A DNA stretch of 64,000 bases. It comes from Zeugodacus cucurbitae. Taxonomy: Eukaryota; Arthropoda; Insecta; Diptera; Tephritidae. Of the stretch, positions 48,124 through 58,005 are shown piece after piece. Positions within the stretch are counted from its first letter, which is position 1. Every line of letters starts with the position of its first letter. Where the stretch lies: NCBI RefSeq assembly GCF_028554725.1, contig NC_071667.1:12879501-12943500 (forward strand). The letters are read 5' to 3'. The notes under the pieces are model-generated. The model worked only from the letters and a program-made list of their open reading frames with translations. It was not told the DNA's origin and ran no database searches. Made by a program: the position numbers and the translations under genes.

Positions 48124-48480
48124 TTGTTATAAGATTCCAATAATGGTAATGAAGTCCAATAAGAATTAGCTACATATGCATATGTGCTGTAAAAACTTAT
48201 GAATGTTAATATTATTTTCTAATACATAATGTTATTTGCTACAACATTGTTATAAGATTCCAGTAATGAATTCCAAATAAGAATTAGCTACATATGCATA
48301 TGTGCTGTAAAAACTTATGAATGTTAATATTATTTTCTAATACATAATGTTATTTGCTACAACATTGTTATAAGATTCCAGTAATGAATTCCAAATAAGA
48401 ATTAGCTACATTTGCATATGTGCTGTAAAAACTTATGAATGTTAATATTATTTTCTAATACATAATGTTATTTGCTGATA
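48124..48480 (+). repeat. Triplicated ~120-bp unit in the gypsy leader
   Basis: Units beginning TTGTTATAAGATTCCA start at 48124, 48247 and 48366, each containing AAGAATTAGCTACAT and a TGCTGTAAAAACTTATGAAT segment. The second and third are nearly identical; the first differs by small indels. Confidence 0.9.
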
Positions 48481-48663
48481 CATAGTATGTCCAGAGAACC
48501 AGTATAAATACTCTTAAAATGTTTACTTAAATTGAAATATTGTAACTTAAGCCTGAATTTGAAATCACTTAAGAATTTTTATTGATATAATATTGTTTAT
48601 GAGATAAGTTGTATTTTAAGATTTTGTTTTTTGTAATCATAATCAACACACCAGGAAAAGACG

Positions 48664-51600
48664 ATGGACGTACAAGATATTTTGAGTTTGACAGTGGTAG
48701 CTCTGAAGAACAAATTGAGGGAAGTTGGACTGAGTGTTCAAGGCAGGAAATGTGAATTAAGAGATAGGTTGCTCTTATATTTCGGACATGTGTTGGAGGA
48801 TGAAGATGAAAGTGAAAGTGAAACACGTTCAGTGACAATGGTAGAGGCACCAACCTCTCACCAAGACAATGTAGTGTTTAATCCGCAGTTCACACTGAGG
48901 GATGTGGAAGGGAGTATTTCATTGTTTAGTGGTACGGATGAGCTAGGTGTTGATAAATGGTTAGAAGAATTTGAGGATAACGCGGTAACTTTAAATTGGA
49001 ACAGTTTACAACGATTTGTGTTTGCAAAACAACTTCTTAGAGGGGCTGCTAAATTGTATGTACGTAGCCAGACGGGAATCAATAGTTTCAATTCGCTAAA
49101 ATCGGCGTTGAGAAGTGAGTTCGGTGTAAAACCAACATCACTAGATATTCATCGCATGTTACAAAATCGTCGTAAGAAAAATAACGAAAGTCTTCGTGAA
49201 TACTTGTACAATTTGATGGAAATTGCCAAGCCAGTTGGTTTAGATGACGAAAGTCTCATTTTGTACTTTATTGGAGGAATTCCTGATTCAAAATTAAATA
49301 AAACAGTTTTATATCAAGCACGAACAATACAAGAGCTCAAAGAGCAGTTAAGAGTATATGAGAGGGTACATGATTCTCGACAGCCTTCAAGCAAGGAGAA
49401 GTCATGGCATGGGGTGGCAACACCGGTAGAACCAAGGGTTCAAAGGAAGTGTTTCAAGTGTGGAAGTGAATCTCATTTGGCCAATGGTTGTGATAAGAAT
49501 GAGAGGGTACATGATTCTCGACAGCCTTCAAGCAAGGAGAAGTCATGGCATGGGGTGGCAACACCGGTGGAACCAAGGGTTCAAAGGAAGTGTTTCAAGT
49601 GTGGAAGTGAATCTCATTTGGCCAATGGTTGTGATAAGATTAGGCAGATCAAATGTTTCAAGTGTGGACAGATGGGCCATCGTAAAATTGAATGCGATCG
49701 TAGAAACGACGTGCATGTTAATACAGAATCAAAACGCAATAGCGCTTTGACTGTCTGGAAGACAAGTGGCATCTTCAAACCAATGAAGATGGGTAATTTA
49801 GTGATCAGTGCTTTAATTGATACGGGTGCTGACGTGAGTTTAATGAGGTATGATATGTTTAAGCGTACAGGAATTTCGAAGCTTAGCGATAATCGTTCGA
49901 TCCTGGGAGGCATTAAAGGCAGTGAAGTAAGTACACTAGGTACTTTTGAAATAAATATCGAAGTGGATGGGATTAATTTCACAGTGACTTTTCACGTTAC
50001 TGGGCTGAATGACTTGCCATATGAAGTAATTCTGGGAAATGATATTTTAAAAAACGTAAATATTTTTTTTAGCGAAAAGGGCGCTAAGTTCGGCAGGAAA
50101 AGTCTCGAAAGTTTAAATGATAAAGAGAATTTAGGGATAAGACAAATTTGTCAAAGTAAAGACGGAAAAGATTTTGAATTGTTAAAGGAAAAGGAAGAAG
50201 AAAACAACGCAGGTGGTAGTAATTTGGCTTTAACTGAATTTGCTGCACTTTGCGTAGCAATGGAAGAGAAAGATAGCAACTCGATAATAGACCTTGATTT
50301 AGGACATTTGAAAATTGAGCAAGCAGATACAGTTTTAAAGATGGTGCACAGTTTTAAACCAGTAAAGCAGACACAGTCACCAGTACAAATGAAGATTTTG
50401 ATAACAGATGACATTCCTGTTTACCAAACGCCAAGACGAGTTTCATGCGTTGATCAGAAGATAATCGATAATCAAATAGATAATTGGTTGAACGAAGGTA
50501 TAATTCGACAAAGCAATTCTGAGTATGCTTCACCAGTTGTTTTGGTTTCAAAAAAAGACGGTACGAAACGACTCTGCTGTGACTTTAGAAAAATAAACGA
50601 GAAGATTATACGTGACAATTTTCCAATGGTACTTATAGACGACGTTTTGGAAAAGTTGCAAGGGGCTAGTGTGTTCACTACGCTGGATCTTGCAAACGGT
50701 TTTTTTCATGTTCCCGTGGATGAAGGATCAAAACGATACACATCTTTTGTAACATACGGAGGGCAATATGAGTTTAACTTCGTCCCATTTGGACTTTCTA
50801 ATTCACCAGCCATATTTTGTCGATACATTTCATCAATATTCCGTGATTTGATACAGCAAGGTATTGTAGTTATTTATATGGATGACATTATCATACCCGG
50901 ACAGACCATTGAGGAAAGCATTGAAAAATTAAGAACTGTTTTAACAAGGGCAGCAACATACGGACTGCGTATTAAATGGACCAAGTGTTTTTTCTTAAAA
51001 AAGAAAATCGAATTTTTAGGATATGTAATCGAGAACGGTAGTATCAGGCCCTCTGAAGGGAAGGTAAAGGCCGTGCAACAGTTTCCTTTGCCGCGAGATA
51101 AAAAGGGACTGCAACGGTATTTAGGATTAACATCTTATTTTAGAAGATTCATTGAGGGATATGCATCGATAGCGAAGCCACTAAGCGACATGTTAAGAAA
51201 GGATGCGAAATATCATATAGGAGAGCAGCAACTGTTAGCGTTTCAACAATTAAAATTAGCTTTAATGAAAGCTCCGGTATTACAGATTTACGATCCAAAG
51301 GCTCAAACGGAGATACACACAGATGCTTCAATGTATGGATATGGTGCCGTGTTACTGCAGAAAAACTCGGATGATCAGCAGTTTCATCCTGTACAGTTCA
51401 TGAGTAAGAAAACTACTCCAGCAGAGGAGAAATACAACTCCTATGAACTCGAAGTGTTAGCAATTATTCAGGCATTAAAGAAATGGCGTGTGTATGTGCT
51501 AGGTCAGAAATTCCGAATTGTAACCGACTGCAATGCATTTACGATGACTATTAAAAAACGTGACGTACCATTACGAGTAGCTCGTTGGGCTATGTACTTA

Positions 51601-52962
51601 CAAGACTTCGACTATGTCATCGAACATAGGAAAAATTCAAGAATGCGACATGTTGATGCTTTAAGTCGTGTGGCATGCATGATAATTGAAGATTCGGTCG
51701 CGCATCGCTTAAGGGAAGCTCAAAAATCTGATGAGTGGATCAGGGCGATTATTCAAGTCTTAGGAAAATGTGAATACGAAGATTTCTTTATGCGAAACGG
51801 GTTAGTATATAAAGACCACGTTAACGAGTTGGTGGTAGTACCAGAAGCAATGGAAGATGAAATAATCAGCATTGCACACCGGCAAGGGCATTTATCCGCT
51901 AAAAAAACGCAAGAGTATTTAGAGAAATCGTTTTATATTCCAAAAATTTCGACAAAAGTAGGTAAAGTTGTAAAAAATTGCGTTGAATGCATCATCATTA
52001 ACACAAAGGCAGGCAAAAAAGAAGGTTTCCTCTCACCGATAGACAAAGAAGATAGACCATTACAAACTTATCATATAGATCATGTAGGACCACTAGAGGT
52101 TACTAATAAAAAATATCAACATTTATTAGTAGTAGTAGATGCTTTTTCAAAATTTGTGTGGCTTTATCCCACTAAAAGCACGGACGCGAATTCCGTAGTT
52201 GATAGATTAACAAAACAATCGGCAGTTTTCGGTAATCCTAAGAGAATAGTAACGGACAGAGGATCTGCTTTCACGTCGAACATTTTCCATAATTATTGTA
52301 CAGAACAAAACATACAACATTTGACTATTTCCACAGGCGTTCCTCGGGGAAATGGTCAAGTGGAACGGATGCACCGTATATTGGTTCCAATGTTAGCTAA
52401 ACTATGTCATGATAATCCTGCTTGTTGGTATAAATATGTTGAAAAAGTTCAAAGAATCATTAATAATACACCTCCAAGAAGTACTAAGTTATCGCCATTC
52501 AAAATACTTACTGGTTTGGAAATGAGGCAATGTGAAGACATAGAAATTAAAAGTTTACTTGAAGATTGCATAATGAAAGAATTAGGCGACGAACGCGATA
52601 ACATTCGAAAACTAGCTCAAGAAAATATTTGTAAGATACAAGAAGAAAACAAACAAACATTTAATTCAAAGCGTAAAGCAGAAGTCATATATAAGGTAGG
52701 CGACTTAGTAGCTATAAAACGGACACAATATGGACCAAATTTAAAATTAAAACAAAAATATTTCGGACCGTACGAGGTAAAAGTGGTAAAGCCTCACGGC
52801 AGGTATGAAGTTCAAAAGGTGGGCGAAAACGAAGGGCCACGAAACACTGTTACGGTAGCAGAATACATGAAGTCATTCGGGGCGAATGACGGTGCAGGAC
52901 GGCCGATTGTGGGAGTGGAACCTGTGGGTAAAAGGTCCACACGTAGTGGCTGTTACTTTTAA
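48664..52962 (+). CDS. gypsy Gag-Pol polyprotein, 1,432 residues, intact
   Basis: One frame, no frameshift between Gag and Pol. Residues ~8-40: SAP-like DNA-binding motif (LTVVALKNKLREVGL, then RKCELRDRLLLYF). Residues ~75-235: retrotransposon Gag capsid region. CCHC zinc knuckles at 263-276, 310-323 and 331-344; the first two lie in a perfect 47-residue tandem duplication (233-279 / 280-326). Aspartic protease DTGA from 386. RT with FTTLDLANGFFHV and catalytic YMDD at 738-741. RNase H with HTDAS (Asp 887). Integrase zinc-binding H1072, H1076, C1106, C1109 and catalytic D1139, D1198, E1234 (35 residues between the last two). The last 18 codons and the stop lie inside the 3' LTR. The ATG at 48664 precedes the SAP motif directly. 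All catalytic residues I checked are present, so it may be active. Confidence 0.95.
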   Translation: MDVQDILSLTVVALKNKLREVGLSVQGRKCELRDRLLLYFGHVLEDEDESESETRSVTMVEAPTSHQDNVVFNPQFTLRDVEGSISLFSGTDELGVDKWLEEFEDNAVTLNWNSLQRFVFAKQLLRGAAKLYVRSQTGINSFNSLKSALRSEFGVKPTSLDIHRMLQNRRKKNNESLREYLYNLMEIAKPVGLDDESLILYFIGGIPDSKLNKTVLYQARTIQELKEQLRVYERVHDSRQPSSKEKSWHGVATPVEPRVQRKCFKCGSESHLANGCDKNERVHDSRQPSSKEKSWHGVATPVEPRVQRKCFKCGSESHLANGCDKIRQIKCFKCGQMGHRKIECDRRNDVHVNTESKRNSALTVWKTSGIFKPMKMGNLVISALIDTGADVSLMRYDMFKRTGISKLSDNRSILGGIKGSEVSTLGTFEINIEVDGINFTVTFHVTGLNDLPYEVILGNDILKNVNIFFSEKGAKFGRKSLESLNDKENLGIRQICQSKDGKDFELLKEKEEENNAGGSNLALTEFAALCVAMEEKDSNSIIDLDLGHLKIEQADTVLKMVHSFKPVKQTQSPVQMKILITDDIPVYQTPRRVSCVDQKIIDNQIDNWLNEGIIRQSNSEYASPVVLVSKKDGTKRLCCDFRKINEKIIRDNFPMVLIDDVLEKLQGASVFTTLDLANGFFHVPVDEGSKRYTSFVTYGGQYEFNFVPFGLSNSPAIFCRYISSIFRDLIQQGIVVIYMDDIIIPGQTIEESIEKLRTVLTRAATYGLRIKWTKCFFLKKKIEFLGYVIENGSIRPSEGKVKAVQQFPLPRDKKGLQRYLGLTSYFRRFIEGYASIAKPLSDMLRKDAKYHIGEQQLLAFQQLKLALMKAPVLQIYDPKAQTEIHTDASMYGYGAVLLQKNSDDQQFHPVQFMSKKTTPAEEKYNSYELEVLAIIQALKKWRVYVLGQKFRIVTDCNAFTMTIKKRDVPLRVARWAMYLQDFDYVIEHRKNSRMRHVDALSRVACMIIEDSVAHRLREAQKSDEWIRAIIQVLGKCEYEDFFMRNGLVYKDHVNELVVVPEAMEDEIISIAHRQGHLSAKKTQEYLEKSFYIPKISTKVGKVVKNCVECIIINTKAGKKEGFLSPIDKEDRPLQTYHIDHVGPLEVTNKKYQHLLVVVDAFSKFVWLYPTKSTDANSVVDRLTKQSAVFGNPKRIVTDRGSAFTSNIFHNYCTEQNIQHLTISTGVPRGNGQVERMHRILVPMLAKLCHDNPACWYKYVEKVQRIINNTPPRSTKLSPFKILTGLEMRQCEDIEIKSLLEDCIMKELGDERDNIRKLAQENICKIQEENKQTFNSKRKAEVIYKVGDLVAIKRTQYGPNLKLKQKYFGPYEVKVVKPHGRYEVQKVGENEGPRNTVTVAEYMKSFGANDGAGRPIVGVEPVGKRSTRSGCYF
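49360..49641 (+). repeat. In-frame 141-bp tandem duplication in gag
   Basis: The unit starting GAGAGGGTACATGATTCTCG occurs at 49360 and 49501 (period 141 = 47 codons). I see one base difference inside it (CCGGTAGAACC vs CCGGTGGAACC) before the ends diverge. It adds a second copy of the zinc knuckle CFKCGSESHLANGC and its basic leader. Confidence 0.95.
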
Positions 52963-53288
52963 TTACAACCCTGCAAAGTTTAACGAAGACACAACGACAC
53001 ATACGACCATTTTTAATAAAATAAGTATAGTTGACGAGTAGAGTGGGTCGAGTGAAGACAGCGGCATCAACCGCTAGCACGATAGTGAAGACAGCGGCAT
53101 CAACCGCTATGACGATAGTGAAGACAGCGGCATCAACTGCTTGTACGATATAATAATCAACAAATAGTGTGGTAATTATTATTGGATATAAATGAACTTT
53201 GATCTACATGTAACTAAAAATAAACGTGTAATCTACAATAATGTGTGTAATGAATTTAAATAAATATAAATCAAACGCATAATCTACA
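52908..53288 (+). repeat. gypsy 3' LTR
   Basis: Same 381-bp sequence as the 5' LTR, offset 5,997 bp. The polyprotein stop (TAA ending 52962) lies 55 bp inside it. No clear polypurine tract precedes it; the 20 bp before are mixed. Confidence 0.95.
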
Positions 53289-53454
53289 TTAAATCATGTT
53301 ATTTTACAAAACTAAAAATATGGCATTATTATAAAATGTTTTGATTTAAAGTCACTTGAATTTTAAAAAAAGAATTTATAATTTCCAAAGTTATAGATGT
53401 CTGTGTTGACCCAGTTTCAAAAACAGGACCTTGCGGTGACAATCATAAGTCCTT

Positions 53455-53663
53455 GGAGATTCATCTAAAATCAATCGGATAGAAAAAATTAGTTTTTTAA
53501 ATAGATAATCCTGGCCCTGAACCAAACTTTTTTTTCAAAAAATTAACAAAATGGCGGGAGATTCATCTAAAATCAATCCGATAGAAAAAATTAGTTTTTA
53601 TTATCTATTTAATCCTGGCCCTGAACCAAACTTTTTTTTCAAAAAATTAACAAAAAATGGCGG
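53455..53663 (+). repeat. 102-bp tandem duplication in the TTAA element
   Basis: GGAGATTCATCTAAAATCAA starts at 53455 and again at 53557; each unit runs through CCTGGCCCTGAACCAAAC and a T/A-rich part to ATGGCGG. The copies differ by a few bases and an inverted-looking ATCTATTTAAT segment. Confidence 0.9.
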
Positions 53664-53856
53664 CCTCAGGAAATTTTTTTCTAGATTTTCGGGATTAATT
53701 GGCCTTAAAAAATCGAAATTTTTGAAAAAAAAATCTGTGGTTCCGGCCTTAGTTTATTATGCTTTCTAAAAGCTGTAGAAATTTCATTAAAATCTACCGA
53801 GCGGTTTTCGAGTTACAGTGGTCACCAGTTCAAAAAACATAGTTTTGAGAAAAAAG

Positions 53857-54468
53857 TGTCGAGTTAGGTCGACGATGAGGCCGATCCGTTTGAAGAAAAG
53901 AGTTTTTGGGTTGAGTTTTCACGTTATAATATTTAATGTGTATTAGGAATATATAAAGGGTATGGGTTTGTACATAAATTGTATATATATGTGGTTGTGT
54001 GTGTTAACAATTTGGGTTAATTGTTTTATGTATAATTAGTTATGATTTAGTGTTAGTGAATATTTAAAATATTGACCTGTTTTATGTTTGAGTTATTCCC
54101 TTTTGTGTGTTGAATAGTGTTTTACTCCTCTCTGTTACTTGATCTGTGTTCTGTGTAGATTCCTTCTTCTTGTGTTGTATTGGGTTTGGTGTATTTCTGT
54201 TCCTCACTTTAAATTGAATGTTGTGTTCGGATTTGTGTTATTAGTTCTCACTGTAAGTTATGTGTTTTATATGAATTTGGGTTTGTGTTTGGGGTTTTAT
54301 CACACTTTAAATTGCGCGGGTTTCTGTGTTCGTGTTGTTCTTCTGTTTTTCTATGTTGTTGTACTCGTAATGTGTGATAAGCGAAGTTGGGGCGGTTTAT
54401 CTCCTCTGCATTACCTATCTATTACTTTTTGGAGAGTAATGCAGAGGAGTATATGTTTGGACTAAACA
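53857..54468 (-). repeat. BEL/Pao 3' LTR
   Basis: 612 bp; contains a 108-codon plus-strand open frame (54139-54465) that is hydrophobic by chance and repeated in the other LTR. The inverted pair CTCCTCTGCATTAC / GTAATGCAGAGGAG near 54410-54450 forms a strong hairpin close to one edge. Confidence 0.93.
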
Positions 54469-54539
54469 TCCCGGCCGCCTTGCAGTATCTGCGAAATAAA
54501 TAAGTATTAGTGGGGTATGAGTAAATTTCTGGAGTATAC

Positions 54540-54758
54540 TTATCTATTTTTAGGGTGCAAGTTAGGGTCCAGTTGAATGCTGTGCTCTGGGTTACCGCAG
54601 TGCCATTGACTGGGTTGAACAATACGGGTAATGTGTGGGTAGATATCCGCTCCGATCTCCAACATTATATCTGCTTTGCTGTGAGTTTGAGGGTCAGAGA
54701 GGACTATGTTGTCAAAGGATATTTGATCAACGTCACTTAAGTTTCTTAAGGGTCGGGT
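54540..54758 (-). pseudogene. Protease-like remnant after the Gag-protease stop
   Basis: Directly after the stop at 54759-54761 the same frame stays open for 72 codons and reads LRNLSDVDQISFDNIVLSDP, then ADIMLEIGADIYPHI. This resembles the end of a BEL-type retropepsin domain, where the PR domain upstream has VDILIGSDIYPNIL. It therefore looks like the remains of a second protease domain belonging with the second zinc-knuckle cluster. Whether read-through occurs is unknown. Confidence 0.55.
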
Positions 54759-57197
54759 TTAAAAGTGTGTAAGCCGGGTCTCTGTGGGTAGGATTTGAGA
54801 TTTAGGATGCTCAAAAACTTCTTTCTCATTTGCTGGGTGCAGTCTTGGGTGACCATGTAGAGATGAATGATGTTTTCCATTGCAGGTGGAACATCGATGT
54901 CTGCTTGTGCATCCTTCTGTTTTGTGGGATCTGGCTAAACAATTAATACAATAGCGGTGTCTGATGACTGCTTCATATTTTGTGTGTAAGTTAGCCGACA
55001 AGTATTTGGTACATGTGGCTAACCGGTGGTCATCTTTGCATAATCCGCATGCAACATGATGATGAGTTCGTCGGTGAGTTCTTCGGGTTGTGTGATGTTT
55101 TTCGTTTTCATTTTTCTGATGAATAGTGGGTGGAGTTGTTACATAGCGGCCATCTGAATTTCGTAGGGTAGTTTTTTGAAGATTTTCCTCTGATCTGGGA
55201 CTTACGGGATCTTTGGGGATTTCCTCCACCTCTTCAAAGCAAGTGAGTAGATACTCTGGCTTGATTTTGTGGTGAAATGATGCTATTGATGAGTTTTTGG
55301 AGGGTTGGGTTATGGGTCCGGACAGAATCCATCCGAATACAGTCTCTTGAGCTAGGAGTGAGCCTAGAATATTTTGTTTTACTCCACCTAGTAGGATATT
55401 TGGGTAGATATCACTACCAATTAATATATCCACGGGTCTCGGTTTGTGGAATTGGGTATCCGCTAGTGTGAAGCCAAGATTCTTTAGACCCAGATTTGGG
55501 TTTATTGGGTATGTGGGTATATTATCGGAAAGGCTATTCATGATGAATGCTCGAGTCGATATTTTGTAATTTGTGTTTATGGGTGAACAAAGGGTAATAT
55601 TGGAAATTTTCGTGGGGGTTGCTAGAACCGTGTTGGTTATTCCTGTCACTTGGGCTGATACAGGGTGAGTGAGTATATCTAGACTTTGTTGAAGTCTTTC
55701 AGATATAAATGTGGCCTCCGATCCTGAATCTATTAGAGCTCTCGCATAATATCGCTGACCATTATGTTCTACTTGAACCATAGCAGTACCCAATAATGTC
55801 TGCTTCCTACTTGGGTTGTGTGGGTCTCGCGTTGAGAATTGAGTGGCCTGTATTGTGGTGGTGTAGGCTTGCTGAATTGTGTTTTGGGTGGGTATTGTAG
55901 TTTCTGGAGTTGAACTGGTTATTATTGGAGTTGGGATGGATTCAGGTCGAGGATTATATTCTTTATGTATCAATGTGTTATGTCTCTTGTGACATTTGCG
56001 GCAGGTGTATTTACTTATGCAGTTCTGGGAGCTGTGTGATATAGCTAAGCAGTTATAGCAATAGCCATACTTATTGATCATAGCAATACGGGTCTCAACA
56101 TTCATTGCTAGGAATTTGGGGCATTCACGAATCGAGTGATGCTTTTTGCAAAGTTTGCAACTTTCTGTTTCCGGGTGGGGTTGAGAAGAACTGTAATTGT
56201 TTTGAAAGTTTGAGGTTTTATTTCTGGGGTTAAATCTTTTTCCATCGGACCTTTTATCTGTGCATATGTTGGGTGAGTGGGGTTTTATTACTGAATCCTT
56301 GAAATTTGATACGGATTCGAGGGTTTTATATTTATGGGTCAAGAAAGAGTCGAAATTTGACCATGTGGGTATAGAAGTAATATCTTCTAGGGTAGATTCG
56401 AATGCTTCTAGTGTTTGTTTCGGTAGTTTCGAACTACAAAGATATATCAATATCGGGTCCCAACTTTTTGTGTCAATCTCAATATGGGTTAAATTGGTTA
56501 ACACATTGTTAACCGTTCGTTGCAGGGCTTTTATGGCGCAGCCTGTTTCTTGAGTGACATCGGGTAGGTTGAGAAGGGTTTTTAATTGGGTGTTCACCTG
56601 CATTCTTTTGTTTTCATATTGCTCGACCAGATTCTTCCAAGCCAGTATGAAACCATCATTCGTAAGGGGTGTGTTTTTAATAGCTTCTCTTGCTTCGCCT
56701 CGGGTCTTCTGGGTTAGATGATAGAGTTTTTCAACGTTGCTAATCTTCGGGTTATGGATATACAACGCTGTAAACATGTCTCGAAATGTGGGCCAAGCCG
56801 AGTAATCTCCGTAGAAGATATCGGTGTCGCAGGGTGGTAATTGAATTGTGGGGCCGAAATCCATCGTTAAAGCTTCTGAGGCTATTTCCTTATTGGGTTG
56901 GGATGACACCTGGGATTTGCGTGTGTCTATATTTTCATTAATTGAAGCTAAACAAGAGAGGTACATTTGATAGCATTTTTTATATCTATCTTTGACTTTA
57001 GTAAAATCGATGGTTTCTCGGGTATCACTAGATACTCTGCGAATTGCATTGTATGCTTTCTTTGCTTTATCGTAAAGCGAGTTGAGTTCGACTCTTTTGA
57101 TTTCGAGAGTGTAAACTGTTTCATCTTCAGTTTGAGTTTGGAAATGATCTTCCACAAATTCAACTAAATCGGAAGTTGTGTATTTGAAATCCTCCAT
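54759..57197 (-). CDS. BEL/Pao Gag-protease protein with a second zinc-knuckle cluster, 812 residues
   Basis: Starts at the ATG at 57197. Residues ~1-300: Gag region of the BEL/Pao type (DUF1759-like; PPCDTDIFYGDYSAWPTFRD then LYHLTQKTRGEAREAI). First Cys/His cluster from residue 347 (CKLCKKHHSIREC, YCYNCLAISHSSQNC, CRKCHKRHNTLIH). Aspartic protease (DUF1758-like) with ALIDSGSEATFI, active-site Asp at 490, ending VFGWILSGPI, the normal PR end just before RT. Instead of RT there is a basic linker and a second, distinct Cys/His cluster from residue 717 (CGLCKDDHRLATC, YCINCLARSHKTEGC, CSTCNGKHHSSLH). The frame is intact over its full length, so the fusion has been kept open. Function would be particle formation and processing; the role of the second cluster is unknown. 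Confidence 0.92.
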   Translation of the reverse strand: MEDFKYTTSDLVEFVEDHFQTQTEDETVYTLEIKRVELNSLYDKAKKAYNAIRRVSSDTRETIDFTKVKDRYKKCYQMYLSCLASINENIDTRKSQVSSQPNKEIASEALTMDFGPTIQLPPCDTDIFYGDYSAWPTFRDMFTALYIHNPKISNVEKLYHLTQKTRGEAREAIKNTPLTNDGFILAWKNLVEQYENKRMQVNTQLKTLLNLPDVTQETGCAIKALQRTVNNVLTNLTHIEIDTKSWDPILIYLCSSKLPKQTLEAFESTLEDITSIPTWSNFDSFLTHKYKTLESVSNFKDSVIKPHSPNICTDKRSDGKRFNPRNKTSNFQNNYSSSQPHPETESCKLCKKHHSIRECPKFLAMNVETRIAMINKYGYCYNCLAISHSSQNCISKYTCRKCHKRHNTLIHKEYNPRPESIPTPIITSSTPETTIPTQNTIQQAYTTTIQATQFSTRDPHNPSRKQTLLGTAMVQVEHNGQRYYARALIDSGSEATFISERLQQSLDILTHPVSAQVTGITNTVLATPTKISNITLCSPINTNYKISTRAFIMNSLSDNIPTYPINPNLGLKNLGFTLADTQFHKPRPVDILIGSDIYPNILLGGVKQNILGSLLAQETVFGWILSGPITQPSKNSSIASFHHKIKPEYLLTCFEEVEEIPKDPVSPRSEENLQKTTLRNSDGRYVTTPPTIHQKNENEKHHTTRRTHRRTHHHVACGLCKDDHRLATCTKYLSANLHTKYEAVIRHRYCINCLARSHKTEGCTSRHRCSTCNGKHHSSLHGHPRLHPANEKEVFEHPKSQILPTETRLTHF

Positions 57198-58005
57198 TTT
57201 AATAATTTGGGTGAGTGTTATTAGAGAATAAAATTATTTGAACGGGTATAATATTAAATAAATCGGGTAGAGTGTAAATTGAAATAATTCGGGTTGAGTA
57301 AAATTGATAATTTTCGTTTTTGACTTTTTGTCTTCGTGCTGATTTAGGTTTAATATTTTTGAGGAAAATTATTTATTTTGAAAATTATGGGCGAATTATG
57401 GGAATGAAATCGGAAAACAAATTTGCAAAGGGCTTTTGCAATTTTTCCTACTGGGTCACTTTTCGAATTTCCTAGTGGGTATTTGATTTAGTGTGCAGTG
57501 CCTGCTATTGGTGATCGCTACCAACAATTTTTATACGAACTAGATCGCTAGTTCGTATGTATGTAAATGGGTGCGGGTGTGTGTATATATTTATTATTTT
57601 TGACGAGAAGAGTGCAATAGCCGACGGCAAACAATTATGCGTTTTTTATTGCACTTCTTCTTTTGGGTACGTATGTAAATATGTATATGTATGTATAATT
57701 AGTAAGAGCAAAGCGAAATTTTTTAAACTTGGGAGACAAATAAATTGAACTTAAGTTCGCTTAAGTACACAATTTGAAACTTTAAACAAAATATTTTATT
57801 ATTTATTATAAATAATTAATGGGTCGCACTTACAGACTTTCCGCTGTTTTGTATAATTTGAGTGTATTTTATTTATTTGTGTTTTACTTGTTGGTGGTGA
57901 CCGGTGTACAAACTTTTTGTTGGGTGCACTGTGTATTGTTGTTATTGGGCGTCGGTGTATTCCAACGATGTTGTTATTGAGTAACTCCTCTTCTCTCCTC
58001 CAACT

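Larger units (their letters stand above)
46911..53288 (+). mobile_element. Ty3/gypsy LTR retrotransposon, apparently intact
   Basis: 6.4 kb with LTRs at 46911-47291 and 52908-53288, each starting TG and ending CA, with target duplication TTAA on both sides. I see no difference between the two 381-bp LTRs by eye, so the insertion is very recent. It has one uninterrupted Gag-Pol ORF. The order protease, RT, RNase H, integrase defines Ty3/gypsy. The SPIDKEDRPLQTYHIDHVGPL-type region (first 20 residues shown: SPIDKEDRPLQTYHIDHVGP) and single-frame layout recall the Micropia/Mdg3 lineage; this is an inference. No env-like ORF follows pol. Confidence 0.95.

Noticed and set aside
54139..54465. 108-codon hydrophobic frame, repeated at 58311-58637
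   Set aside because: It lies in the BEL LTR, antisense to the element, and is duplicated only because LTRs are; amino acids reflect TG/TT-rich sequence.
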